Assembly (NCBI RefSeq): GCF_020921035.1
Contig: NC_063154.1
Location: 16,651,861 to 16,715,860, forward strand
Source of the DNA: Rhodamnia argentea
Taxonomy: Eukaryota > Streptophyta > Magnoliopsida > Myrtales > Myrtaceae
Direction: 5' to 3'
DNA length: 64,000 nucleotides
This document shows positions 1-10,659 of this stretch, one piece after another. Numbering within the stretch: position 1 is the first letter of the stretch; each line of letters opens with the position of its first letter. Both the position numbers and the translations under genes were made by a program. Below the pieces are notes generated by a model. The model saw only the letters and a program-made list of their open reading frames with translations. It searched no databases and was not told the origin of the DNA.

Positions 1-573
1 AGCGTTGGTGGCGGCGTAAGGTGGCAGAGCAGCGGCTCGACGTAACCGAGCGTGAAACAAGGGACGTCGAGCGAACGAGGAGAGGCTGGCCGGAGGTGTT
101 TCGGGGTTCCACAAGTGGCGATTGGCGTTCGGTGAGCTTGGGGAACTGTGAGGGGTTGAAGGTGGTTGTTGGGGCTGGAACCGCGGCTGTGGGGCTCGGC
201 GACGGAAAACAGAGCAGTGGGTCACCGGGCTGTTCTGGGGTTGATCGACGGTTTCATGGCAGCGCGCGGCGATAGGACGGCGTCGGGCGGTCGAAAGGGA
301 GGTGGAGTGACGATGGGTGGTGGTTAGAACGGGTGTGGGGCGGCCGGGCAGCTCGAGCAGCCCTCTGGACCCGAAATAGGGTAGTCCGGCGTTGGGGCTT
401 TCGGGGCTACTCACGGCGGCGCAGGCGGCTAACGACTGTGAGACGGCAACGAGCGGTGGTGAACGAAGGTTGGGGGTGGCTGTCGCACAAAAATCTTGGA
501 CGAAGGAGGAGGATGAAGGCTTCGGTTCAGCTGTGGGGGGAGGGGAGCTCGCACAGTGAACAAGGGAGGGGGA

Positions 574-630
<57 letters not shown>

Positions 631-1036
631 TGACTTTGACTGAGGGTGACTGGTGGTTGGGGGGAAAATTAATGGCAGGTGGGGCCCACAAGATTTTTTT
701 TTAATTATCTTGTCTTTTGGTCAATTATTGGAGGGCAATTTGGTAATCCGATAAATCGGGATTGATCGGATTTTTGGCTCAACCGATTGGGACTGAAATT
801 TAGATTTTCACGGGCTAGGTTCGGTTACGAAAAAGTCTAGGCGCGAGGATTAAAATCCTAGATTGCGGCGACAGAGATTTCAAGATCCAATCGAAATCGA
901 ACGACATTTCGGGACTCGTCCAAATTTCGTCACTTTTGTCCTTTCGATCCAAAAATTTACACCGACTAAAATTCAATTTTCTTCCTTTTTATTGAATTCG
1001 GGCAAAATACAAAACTCGAATTTCCTGGGCGTCACA
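1..1036 (-). mobile_element. Long LTR, truncated by window edge (family of the solo LTR at 14.4 kb)
   Basis: Read on the minus strand from 1036, this begins TGTGACGCCC and then closely follows the start of the LTR at 14390-17465. Shared features are the stretch ending in a poly-A/AAGGAAG tract, the sentence-like block around 700-1000, and a purine-rich microsatellite in the matching place. The terminal TG and the short inverted end identify it as the 5' end of an LTR. The rest lies left of the window, so whether an internal region exists is unknown. The open frames in its GC-rich part have no recognisable protein and fall inside the LTR, so I do not call genes there. Confidence 0.8.
576..626. 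repeat. (GA)n microsatellite inside the LTR
   Basis: About 25 uninterrupted AG dinucleotides. The related LTR at 14.8 kb has a CT-rich tract at the equivalent place, so this is an LTR-borne microsatellite. Confidence 0.95.
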
Positions 1037-1692
1037 ATAAGTCTATATTAGGTCACAAAAAATAAATAGCAATTAATTAAAAATTATTAGGAAATCCACT
1101 CTTTTAAGAATTTGTGGATCACAACACACCGACCCAAAGACTATTATGCTAATCAAGTCCTTTTAAATTCCTAGATATTGTCAAAAATGTACTTAGATTC
1201 CACACATTCAATTTCACTCAATTAACATTTCCTTACACTTAATTTAATGTGTTTGGATAGGACGAGGTTGTTTGTGAAATCAAAAGATTTGAATAACCCA
1301 CTTCTTATAAAAAAAATAATTTAAGAGCTCATAATAGTTATTGAGGTCACATATTATATATGTGGCATAGTTTACTTAGGAAGAAGAAAACGGTACGAGC
1401 GAAAGGTCCGTGATTAGCTGTACGTGATAATTAATTGTACTTAATTCAGCCAGTATGCATTACTGATATCATGTTGTTTGTGGTGGAGAGTTGGCTAAGA
1501 ATCTTCAACTAACGAATTGCATCATTACTAAGAAAATTAGCCTCTATAATGTGTGTTATTCAATGTCCAATGAATGGCTAATCAGTCACATTATTTGAAT
1601 TAAATCGAACGTCTGCCAACAAGAAGGGTCTATCACGTCCATCCTTTAGATTCGTATTAATCCCAAGACCTAATTATTTTCTTGGAGCGCTC
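1037..1692. other. AT-rich intergenic DNA upstream of the BAHD gene
   Basis: No coding sequence seen. It is ordinary AT-rich plant flank between the LTR end and the TATA element of the acyltransferase. Confidence 0.6.
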
Positions 1693-1699
1693 TATAAAA
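1693..1699 (+). promoter_or_regulatory. TATA box of the BAHD acyltransferase
   Basis: TATAAAA lies about 118 bases before the chosen ATG at 1811, leaving room for a 5' leader of about 85-90 bases. No in-frame ATG occurs in the open frame upstream of 1811. Confidence 0.55.
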
Positions 1700-1810
1700 C
1701 GAGCATTGCACTGGACATATCTTGTACACCACCATAGTCACCATCCTTGTTCGACGAAATTACTTCCAATTCATTGTACTTCTACGCATATCTTGAGAAG
1801 CAATCCAAGC

Positions 1811-2611
1811 ATGAAGGTGGAAGTGCAATGGAAGAAGTTGGTGAAACCGACAGCTCCAACGCCACATCACCGGCAAAAACTGAAGCTATCTCCGATTGAT
1901 GGGATTCAAGTTCCCTTTTATGTAGGCAGTAACTTCTGCTATAGAGATAATGCTGAGAATCGGGGAGTTGATACTCTTCAGAGGCTTCACCGGATGGAGA
2001 AGTCGCTTTCTGAAACCCTAACACTCTTCTATCCTATGGCAGGGAGATATACCGAGGACGACGGTTGTTTTATTGACTGTAACGACCTTGGAGTCGAGTT
2101 TGTCCATGCCAAAGTGGACGGCCAGATTGATCAGCTTCTCCATGGAGACCTCGACATGGAGTTGATCGGTCGTTTGTCGCAATTTCCCACCAACGTGGTA
2201 GGCAATCCATTAGTTGTGATTCAAGTGAATACATTTAAGCGCGGCGGATTAGTGGTTGGCCTTCGCTTTATACGCAACATCGGTGACGTGTGCACCTTCG
2301 CCATGTTCATTAATTCATGGGCTACCGCTTTCCAGGGTAACATAGACTTGGTAGAGTGCCCAAATTTTGAGTTGTACACTCTATTCTCAGGTAAAGAGCC
2401 GGTGGTTCGATATCAGCCTCCACCGCCTACTGGCAACGAGCAATTCGTCACGAGCAGGTTCAAGTTCAGCAGTGATGCTATATTAAAGCTGAAAGCTCTA
2501 GCTAGGGACGATGTGAAGGATTCGATGGCCAACAATTCCCAGCCTTCAAGAGTGGAGGTTGTTTCAGCACTAATAAGTAGGGCTCTCATTGATATTGATC
2601 GGAACAGATGA
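1811..2611 (+). pseudogene. BAHD acyltransferase (vinorine synthase-like), truncated, catalytic His lost
   Basis: BAHD enzymes transfer an acyl group from acyl-CoA to alcohols or amines in specialised metabolism, in the cytosol. The 266-residue frame starts MKVEVQWKKLVKPTAPTP, the usual N terminus of this clade, and contains the LFYPMAGR block near residue 75. The catalytic HXXXD site should be near residue 155, but the sequence reads R-N-I-G-D: His is replaced by Arg (codon CGC where CAC would be His) and Asp is kept. The frame ends after VVSALISRALIDIDRNR, at the point where family members continue for about 170 residues. The structural DFGWG motif is absent from this frame and I did not find it downstream. 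Loss of the base His and of the whole C-terminal half makes acyltransferase activity very unlikely. A shorter expressed protein is possible but not indicated. Confidence 0.8.
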
Positions 2612-3136
2612 TCCTTCAGAGACATACTTTGTCTATCACCTCCTACTTGAAAAGCACCATTGGTATGGGTAGAAATACCATTCAAGACATGCAAAAAAGC
2701 ACACGAGAAAAAAACGAAGATGCCTTTAACGATACCTTGGAAGTTCCTTGAGAGATCATATGGACATTGACTCCATTGGTTTGTAAAACATTAAAAGCTT
2801 GGCACAAAATCTAGCAAGAATAAGGAGAACGACAATAAGACTGAGTTAAGAGATGATTGGCTAATTCCCAGCAGATTGTGTGGCTGCAAAAATGCACGGA
2901 TGAGGCAATAATGGACGACATTCAACAGCAAAAGCGACAACCATTTTGTAGCTGACAAAAGCTAAACATAATAAGCAATGCGGGCACATGCAATGCTACA
3001 AATAAGAACAAAAAAAGAAGAAATGGTTTTCAAGTTTCAACAGTCAAAAACCAATGGTTGTGGTTCTATATCCATGGGACACCCTTATTAGCACAAAAGT
3101 ATACTCTCCAAGGATACATAGACATACAAATTCATA

Positions 3137-3177
<41 letters not shown>

Positions 3178-3206
3178 GGATTCAAAAGGAAAGTCCCTAA
3201 GCTTAC
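2612..3206. other. Unassigned sequence between BAHD remnant and UPF1 fragment
   Basis: No recognisable coding sequence. A (TA)n run lies near its right end. I looked here for the left CACTACAAAA terminus of the CACTA element ending at 7504 and did not find it. Confidence 0.5.
3139..3173. repeat. (TA)n microsatellite
   Basis: About 16 TA dinucleotides, next to the UPF1-like splice donor. Confidence 0.9.
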
Positions 3207-4497
3207 TTGCCCCTGTCCTTGTTTAGCCATGTGATAAACTATTGCCGCTGAAGTAACGGTTTTGCCCATGCCAGGAGGTTCCTGAATCAAACTTATGGGC
3301 TTCTGGAGAACGCTCTTCATAGCAAAAACCTGATATGCAACAACCATTCAGTAAGCATGCAGTGAAAACAAGAAACAAAGCAACACAGAAAAAGCAGAAA
3401 CTTGAATTAAGCCTCATGATTCACACATTATTCATGTTAAACACAAATGGATGCACACCCACAAAGAAAAGGAGGGAGGAGGGGAGAAACAACTAATTGA
3501 ATAGCCATGCTACAAAATGAATGCTTCAACCCATCGTTAGACAGGATGACGGACTAACACAAGAAATCAATTGATGCAGGAGAATTTCCAATTCACGCTT
3601 TACTCTTGCTGTGCTTTATGTAAACAAAGCCAAAATGATATCAGTAAATCTTTTCCACCCAAAAAAAGGATATGTATAAGTAGTTTACACCCAACAAGAT
3701 CAAGCATGCCAGAACTCCAAATTAACAAACATTAATACATGGTAAAACGGTCAAATACTATGCTAGAATGGATAATAAACCTCAGCCATACATGATAGAC
3801 GGTGAGACAGAAGACAAAAGTACCTGAGATGCATTGAGCTCAGAAGTCCAGGTGCACCAAACCGACGAGGCGATGTATTCCGGACCATTTGATCAACCTC
3901 ATGGCCCAACAAGTGGTGATAGACATATTTGTAAGAAGTAATAGCATTAAACAGACCCAAGTTGCAGATATAAAGTGTGGAGAGGCCAGCAAAGGCACAA
4001 GAGCAGATAAGACAAAATGCTCTATCAATAACAGGAGGCCGACAGGCATCAAAATCCCCAACTTCATTCATGGAAAAAGGACATCTAGGACATCCCCACA
4101 ATGAGGACAGTAGAGCATAATCTTGAATATTATGCTTGAATACGCTACAATGTGTACCACCACATGTTCTAAGACTCACACCCAACATTCCCCACCATAT
4201 TCAGATATCTAAAAGGACTGAACAATGATACATGTACTTATACATGGTCTGAGGGCATTACACCCTCAAAAATTAACAAGGATTACAAAAAATTGCTACT
4301 AAAAATCAACCCTGAAGGAAAAAGAATGTTAGACCAAAACAGATATTAAAAAAATGATGAAAATGGAGATTAACCCATCCACCGACACTTGTTTCGTCCA
4401 CAGCAAATGTCTTGATTGCTCCATGCATTCTATCAAAACTTGTACTCTTCCAAACAAAGTCAACACTGAAACCGTGGTTGACATCAACTGGAACACC
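3207..4497 (-). pseudogene. UPF1: UPF1 RNA helicase exon fragments (three exons)
   Basis: UPF1 is the ATP-dependent RNA helicase of nonsense-mediated mRNA decay. Three blocks on the minus strand are in the right order and orientation. Exon a (about 4378-4497) reads [18 protein letters not shown] and onward to the DETSV block. Exon b (about 3824-3928) has YVYHHLLGHEV and PRRFGAPGL. Exon c (3207-3329, exactly 41 codons) has [10 protein letters not shown] followed by the Walker A region. GT donors follow exons b and c and an AG acceptor precedes exon c, so this is a genomic copy and not a processed one. Damage: in Walker A the expected GPPGTGKT reads EPPGMGKT; one base is missing between PGL and SELNASQ; the acceptor before exon b reads CAA. 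The rest of the helicase core is absent. It is a fragment and cannot make UPF1. Confidence 0.85.
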
Positions 4498-4529
4498 CTA
4501 AACATTAAAGCAGCCTATAAGGACAGAAT

Positions 4530-4630
4530 GGCCTGATCTGGCGTGTCCTCAAGTTCTTCCAAACAAAGTCTTCTATCTTGTTTATTTGTTGTGCACTGAT
4601 CTGGCGTGCCCTCAAGTTCTTCTACCACAT
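4530..4630. repeat. Short direct repeat (64-bp spacing)
   Basis: The phrase GATCTGGCGTGYCCTCAAGT occurs at about 4534 and 4598, in sequence between the UPF1-like and poly(A)-polymerase-like exons. It may be a local duplication or a scar of rearrangement. Confidence 0.6.
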
Positions 4631-4893
4631 GATCAAGCTCCTACTCAGAAACTATCGATGGGTCCTAAATGGACTCTATTTTTCCACAGGATGCATACGA
4701 CACTTGAACCAACAACTCCAAACCTCAGATACCAACGGCATTTACAAATCAAATTTCATACTTGTGATTAGCACAAAAAAGTAACACAGAATGGCCTCAC
4801 TGCTTTCAATAAATCGTCAGATTTGGCAAAAACAAAAGATTAACCAACAACAGCTCCTCCCATGGAATATCAATTTAACTACGAATCATAGAC

Positions 4894-5499
4894 CTCTTGT
4901 GCAATACGACATAGATACGCAGATTTAAACTCAATCCAAGCAACAGCATCCTCAATATCTAAACCACATATAACCCACAATTTACCAGCCCAATCTGACG
5001 GAGAATCATTTCTATCTTCAAAGCCTCCTCTTGGCTCTCATAGAGTCCAGCATCGACCAAAACCTGCGTGCCCAAGAGAAATTCTAGTGAAACAAATGAA
5101 ATTCGCAAACACTAAACAAAAAACAAGATGCCAAGAAAACAAAAATCCAACCTTCTCCAACTCCATGCTTCTCTGGCAGGAGACGCCTCGATGCAGGCCA
5201 GCGGCTCGGATCGGCGTCTCGCAGTCAAGGAATGCAGCAGGCGATCGTCGTCTCCTAGAAGCCGAATCTTGGACAGCACCAAGGCCCTCGAAGCCATGAA
5301 CTTGGACCCCATCTCGCGCAACCCATTGAAGCGGAGGAACTCCTGGTTCAAGAGGTCGAGGCGCTCGAGAGGCAATGGGAACTATGCGATCTGGCGGAGG
5401 ACGAAGGACGGATTGCCGCGAAATGGGCTGAGGTTGATGGACTTGAGGGATGTGAAGCGCCGCGAGAGGAGGGAGTCGAGTCGCGGGGGTCAAAAGGTT
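4894..5499 (-). pseudogene. Poly(A) polymerase (PAPS-like) exon fragment, degraded
   Basis: Nuclear poly(A) polymerase adds poly(A) tails to pre-mRNA. On the minus strand an upstream exon ends MELEK at 5152 with a GT donor. After a short intron an acceptor CAG at 5064-5066 opens an exon reading VLVDAGLYESQEEA. Joined, this fits the ELEK-(F/V)LVDAGLYES block near the N terminus of plant PAPS proteins. Beyond it the frame meets a stop after about 35 codons. A second frame stays open to 4894 and contains EDAVAWIEFKSAYL, which resembles the later EDAxAxxF block only weakly. The GC-rich sequence above 5200 is not recognisable as PAPS and may be another gene's first exon. The family call rests on about 18 residues plus a matching splice junction. 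Confidence 0.5.
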
Positions 5500-5549
5500 G
5501 GGGATGAAAAGAGAAAAGCAAAAGAAAGAATGCCGTAAATGGGTTTTGT

Positions 5550-6420
5550 TGCGGTCTTTAGCGACGAAAACGTATTTTCGTCACCAACTTAGCAACGAAA
5601 AAAGGATATGTCACTAATTTAACGACGAATAATTTCTTTCGTCGCTAATTTAAATATTTTATTTTTTATTTTTATTCATATTTCATTAGCGACGAACTAT
5701 TTTTTCGTCGTTAAATTGAATATTTTATTTTTCATTTTTTCGTATTATATTAGCGACGAAAAATCTAATTCGTCACTAATTTGAATATTTTCTTTTTTCT
5801 TTTTATTCATATTCAATTAGCAACGAATCTTTCTTTTGTCGCTAATTTAGCAATAAATAATATGTTTCGTCGCTAACCTATTTTTTCGTCGCTAATTTGG
5901 TGAAGAATAATTTGTTTCACCACTAATTTAGCGACGAATGATTTGTTTCATCGCTAATTTAACGACGAGCCCTTTTTTCGTCACTAATTTTGCGACCAAA
6001 TAGTTTCGAAATAATTTATTCGTCCCTATTCTTTTTTATTTTTATTCATATTCTATTAGCTACGAATTTTTTTTTCGTCGCCAATTTAGCAACAAAAAAA
6101 TGAATTCATTGCTAATTTGAATATTTTATTTTTTTATTTTTATTCATATTCTATTTTCATATATTTTCAATTTCTTAATTTATTTAATTTTTATTTATTC
6201 TATTTATTATTAAATATTTTCTTTCTATTCTTATTTTTGAAAAAAATAGAATTCAAAATAATTCAAATTTGGAATTCTATCCTATTGGAAATTTCGTCGC
6301 TAAATGAGCAATGAAAAATGGAAACAAATTGAAGCTTCTTAAAGTTAGCAACGATTTCTATACTATAGAATTCAAAAGAATTCGCTAAATTAGTGATGAA
6401 ACAATCTTCGTCGGAAAAAG
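5550..6420. repeat. CACTA-type subterminal repeat array (GCGACGAA motifs)
   Basis: Dozens of copies of TCGTCGCTAATTTAGCGACGAA-like motifs in both orientations, each itself palindromic, separated by AT-rich spacers. The same motif fills both flanks of the complete CACTA element at 8251-20038. Such dense short subterminal repeats are the usual transposase-binding regions of En/Spm elements. Confidence 0.85.
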
Positions 6421-6689
6421 GCCTCATCCTTGCCTAGTAAAAAGATCTCATTCGCTAGCAGATTATCCATGCTCAATCTCACCAAGAACAGAAAAAGCGA
6501 CATCGGCCTCCTAAATGCATCAAAAGTAGATGTCACAATCTGAAACTTTTTAAAATGTATCACCACCGACCATCAGCATAGAAATAGAAATAAGCACAAG
6601 CATTATCTTATTATAAATCAGCATAGAAATCAACCAAGATAATTGGAAATAAAGAATTATTTGTAATTAGGATCAATAACAACAATGTA

Positions 6690-6830
6690 ATTGATAATGA
6701 TTTGTAATTGGGAGCAAAGTCTAGAAATTGATTCAACCCAATCTGAAACTCATCAACTAATCCTCGATGTTCGGGTAAGTTCTTATTATACATCCAAGCT
6801 CTATCTTTTTGCATTGTTCCCGCACACGAA
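6690..6830 (-). pseudogene. tnp2 transposase N-terminal remnant
   Basis: The minus strand reads MQKDRAWMYNKNLP followed by a DEFQIGLNQFLDFA block, nearly the same as the start of tnp2 at 18.7 kb. Coding similarity ends right after this transposase-associated domain start. This is an internally deleted sister copy of the larger element. Confidence 0.8.
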
Positions 6831-7049
6831 TTAAAAATTTGTAAAATATTAAAAATATCATATCTAATATTTAACACTCTTAATTAAGACCATAAAATTT
6901 AAAAAATTAAATTCTATTTGTGACAAGACAATTATTTTGAAATTGAAAAAAAAATAGCCATGTCAAAAACACTTACCCAAGTATTTGTTTGAATTATTTA
7001 TAGTAGAACATGGTTAATCTGATGAGAATTGCAAATTTCATCGTTAATT

Positions 7050-7504
7050 GTATAAATTAATGAAGAAAAGATGTTGGTGGACTATATAGCAACAAAAAAA
7101 ATCTGTAATTTAGCAACGAACTATTTTTTCGTCACTAAATTACAGAAGTTCATTTACCGATGAATCACTTTTTTGTCGCTAAATTAGCGATGAGTCACTT
7201 TTTCGTCGCTAATTTAGCGATGAAAAAGTTGTTCGTCGCTAATTTCATCGCAAATTAGAGACTAATTTTTTTTCGTTGCTATTTTTATCGCCAATTTAGC
7301 GACAAATATTTTTTCATCGCCAAATTGCAACGAAAAAGTTATTCGTCACTATTTTCATCGTTAATTAGAGACGAATTTTTTAGTCACTATTGTCATCACA
7401 AATAGCGACAAATTTGTTTTAGTCGCTATTTTCGTCATAAATTAGCCACGAATTTTTTTCGTCGCTAATTTTTCGTGGCTTAATCCTTGTGTTTTTTTGT
7501 AGTG
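7050..7504. repeat. Right subterminal array and terminus of the deleted CACTA
   Basis: GCGACGAA/TTCGTCGC motifs are packed up to the GTAGTG end at 7504, in the same arrangement as the last kilobase of the element ending at 20038. Confidence 0.85.
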
Positions 7505-8247
7505 ACTAGGCTAACTAAGTTTGGGCTGACTTCTTGTGAATTGGGTTTAATTCCATTGATTGTTGGCTTTTAGTATTAGATTTAGCTTAGTTTCGTTTCA
7601 TTAGAACTCATTTAGTTAGGAAAATTATATTTCTTGATTTCTAGGGTGACTCGTGCATTTACTTTGTTGATTGATGATTTGTGTGTTTGTTAACACTAGA
7701 TTTTAGTTGATGACTCATTAAGGTCAACAACTTGAAATTTAGATTTCTGATCGCGACAGTTTTTATTTTTCAAAAAAAAAAAAAAAGGGGAGTCATCTAG
7801 CATTTGAATTAGCGTAAGTTTTACATTTACAAGTCACTTGCATTTAGGTTTCATAGAGTCAAAATTTTAATTTGGAGTTGACTTTCTGGTTAAACTTTGA
7901 TTGAAAAGTCAAGCCTTGGTCAAAATGCGATTTTAGGATAACAACCATGAAATTACCCCTTTAGACTATAGTTGTATGATTCTACTCATATAGTCTAAAC
8001 ATAAGCAATATTGATATATATTTCTTTTCTCAAGTATCAGCTACATATGAAGACTTAGATGCATTTATCAAATTTAGAGATATAGATTATTGTTTTGTTG
8101 GCTTCAAAATCTATTAGGAATTTTTCTCAACATTATGGACTCAAACATAGAACATCCATTTGGCATTACCACTACCTTATCTTTAAATATTATGGTGGTT
8201 TAATGTTGAAACCTAATCATTTGGCTTCATTGAAAACCTGGATGTGC
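7505..8247 (+). other. Flank between two CACTA elements; last bases are copia reverse transcriptase
   Basis: Mostly unassigned AT-rich sequence. The last roughly 60 bases encode FGFIENLDVP, which belongs immediately before the copia segment resuming at 20042, so they mark the left half of the CACTA target site. Further left I could not read copia protein. Confidence 0.55.
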
Positions 8248-8250
8248 CTT

Positions 8251-9420
8251 CACTACAAAAAAACAAGCCTTTAGCCACGAAATTTGCCACGAAAATTTTG
8301 GCAAAATTCGTCGCTAATGGATTTTGCGACGAATTTTGCCACAAAAAAAAAATTGTGGCTAATACGGCGTCGCAAATATTAGCGACGGAAAATTTTAATT
8401 TTGTAGCCAATTTGTGACGAAATTTACGACGAACACAGTTTGTCGCCAATTTGTGACGAAACGTTATTGTCACTAATTTGCGACGACATTTGCGACGACC
8501 GTAGTTGATCGCAAATTTGCGACAATATTTGCGACTACAAGAGTTCGTCGCAATGGCGTTTGTCACAAAACTAAGGCCAATTATAAAGTTTTAGCACGGT
8601 ATTCGCGACCAAAATTGCCATGAAAAATTTTGGAAAAATTTTTCGCTAAATTATTTTTGCCATGAATTTTACGATGAAAACGTATTTGTGGCTAATACAG
8701 CGTCGCAAAATATAGCGACGAAACAATGAAATTGCGTCGCTAATTTACCACGAATATAATCCGTAGCTAAATTTTGCAATGAAAAGCATATTTCATCGCA
8801 AAATTCCGACAAACATTCTTCGTCGCTAAAACATGTTTTAGTGGCTAAACTTAGTGACAAAAATTTATTTCGTCACTAAATTTAGCAACGAATATTCGTT
8901 GTCGTCCCTACATTTAGCAATGAAAAATTTTATTTCGTCGCTAAATATTAGCGACGAAAAAACTTTTGGTCGCTAATATTTAGCAACGGAATTGTTTGTC
9001 GCTAAGTGTAGCGACAACATTTAGTATTCGTCGCTAACCGGAGCGACGAAGAATTTTTTCCGTTGCTAAATTTAGTGAGGAACAGTTATGAGGAAAGTGA
9101 ATTTCGTCGGTGAATATTTGATTTTAGCAACGAATAGTTTATTTCGCCCCTAAATTTAGTGACGAATTATTGAATCCGTCGCTAAATTTAGCGATTAGTA
9201 GTTCATTTTGTCGGGCAAAGAGCAGTTGATTTCGTACCCTTATTTGCGACGACTTGCCATGAAAATGTAGCGACGAATTTTTTTTTTTTTTGTTGCCACA
9301 AGCATTGTTTGGGAATAAATTTAGCAATGAATTTTGCAACGACCAGGCATGGAACGAATTTTGCAACGAAATTTTATAATTTATGATCATACAATAAAAT
9401 AATTTCTTGATGACCCCTCC
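8251..9420. repeat. Left subterminal repeat array
   Basis: Continuous TCGTCGCTAA/TTAGCGACGAA motifs in both orientations starting from the terminus. Open frames across it are products of the repeat and not genes. Confidence 0.85.
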
Positions 9421-9439
9421 TATTAGCTCTCTAACCAAT

Positions 9440-10640
9440 CAATTCCTCCCCCCCCCAAAAAAAAAAAGAAAATAAGATCCACTTTCAACCTACTTTCCTC
9501 TTCTTTTTTGCGCACCTCTGTGTGTGCCCTCCTACTAGTCCACGTAGAACAAAATTTTGCATCGGGTGCAAGGTATGATGCTTGGGGCCACTCTGCAGCA
9601 ACAATTTGACAACCGTCGAAGTCCGTTTTCACCCGAGCCCCATATTGAGAGAACAAATTAGTCTGCAGAAAGACAGCAAAGGGAACATAAAAGGGGAAAG
9701 GAATATTGAAAGTCAAAGGGATAGGGAAAGGAATTTGTGTACTGTGTAGCAATCCAGCTAACATAAGACAATGGCCAAAAACCAAAAAAATAAAAACAAG
9801 CATTATAATGAAAATAATGTGCCAAAAATATTGAAGTCATACATAAATGTCCAGATGAGTGAAAATGTCAAAGTGACCTCTATACAAAAGTGCCTCTATG
9901 ATCAAACACATTATCTAATCTAGAACCATCGAAAAGATTAAAACGAAAATACAAGCATGAGCTTGATCGACTCATACGAAAGTTCCTCTATGATCGATCA
10001 TGAAGATAGTGACCTCTATTTGTTTTTTTTTTTCAACACCCTAGACAGTGGTTTTTTAAACACCATCGGCAAGAAAAATTGGAGCATTCACTCATAAATT
10101 TCCTTAAGTTTGAGCTAACAAGTCAAATCCAGAGAAAAACCAGATCTACAAAAACCGCAATGCTGTAAACAAACAAACAAGCAAGCACAAAGGACTAACC
10201 CAACCAAACGAGGGTCGGATCTAAATCCACAAACGAGAAGAACAACACCACAACACCAACACAGCGGCTTATAAAAATAACTTGCCTTAAACGTCGCCAA
10301 GAGCTTAGGCGACAAAAGGATATGCGACGCCGGGTTGGAGTTTGTTCCTTCTTCTTACGGGGTGTTGCGGTTCTAGGGCGAGCGGGGGCCTCGGATGACT
10401 TTGAGGCGAGGAAGCCGAGAAGTGAAATTGGAAGGGCGAGGTTGAAGGTCGGACGACTATCGCCGTCGCACGTCGGTCGCTCGCCGGGGGTGGAGGACGA
10501 ACGAGGTTGCGATCGAGTTGGGGGAACTCACGATGAGGAATGGGTGTGTTCTGTTCACGCAGGGGGTGAATGAGAAGAGAAGAGAGAGAGGGAGGGTGTT
10601 ACGTAGCCAAAAATCAAGAGTGGAGAGATCCCATTATTGG
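9440..10640 (-). other. Exon-like, partly GC-rich insert between two subterminal arrays (possible captured gene)
   Basis: Unlike its AT-rich surroundings, 10310-10560 is GC-rich. On the minus strand it ends in AAGGCAAGT, a plausible splice donor, near 10285. About 600 bases further a plausible acceptor (TTTCTGCAG, around 9660) opens a frame including GARVKTDFDGCQIVAAEW and APDAKFCSTW down to about 9530. This looks like a first exon, intron and second exon of a host gene. I do not recognise the protein. It could instead be a diverged second transposon gene. Confidence 0.4.
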
Positions 10641-10659
10641 GCTACCCGCGGGACTTAAA

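Larger units (their letters stand above)
5550..7504. mobile_element. Deleted CACTA element, right end present; left end not found
   Basis: The right terminus at 7504 reads TTTTTTTGTAGTG, the inverse of CACTACAAAAAAA, followed by ACT. Two subterminal arrays (5550-6420, 7050-7504) flank a remnant of the tnp2 N-terminal exon. The left terminus was not found. If the element extends left across 3207-5540, it carries the UPF1-like and PAPS-like exons as cargo. In the complete element at 8251-20038 a foreign-looking GC-rich segment likewise lies between two arrays, which supports that reading without proving it. Confidence 0.7.

Noticed and set aside
1682-1810. Extending the BAHD protein upstream to 1682
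   Set aside because: That start is not ATG, the region contains the TATA box, and family proteins begin at the MKVEV position.
5128-5538. Plus-strand 136-codon frame as a gene
   Set aside because: The opposite strand carries the splice-bordered PAPS-like exon, and the plus frame has no recognisable content.
8213-8860. Minus-strand frames rich in ATNFVAN/KLAT repeats
   Set aside because: They are produced by the CACTA subterminal repeat motif, not by a gene.
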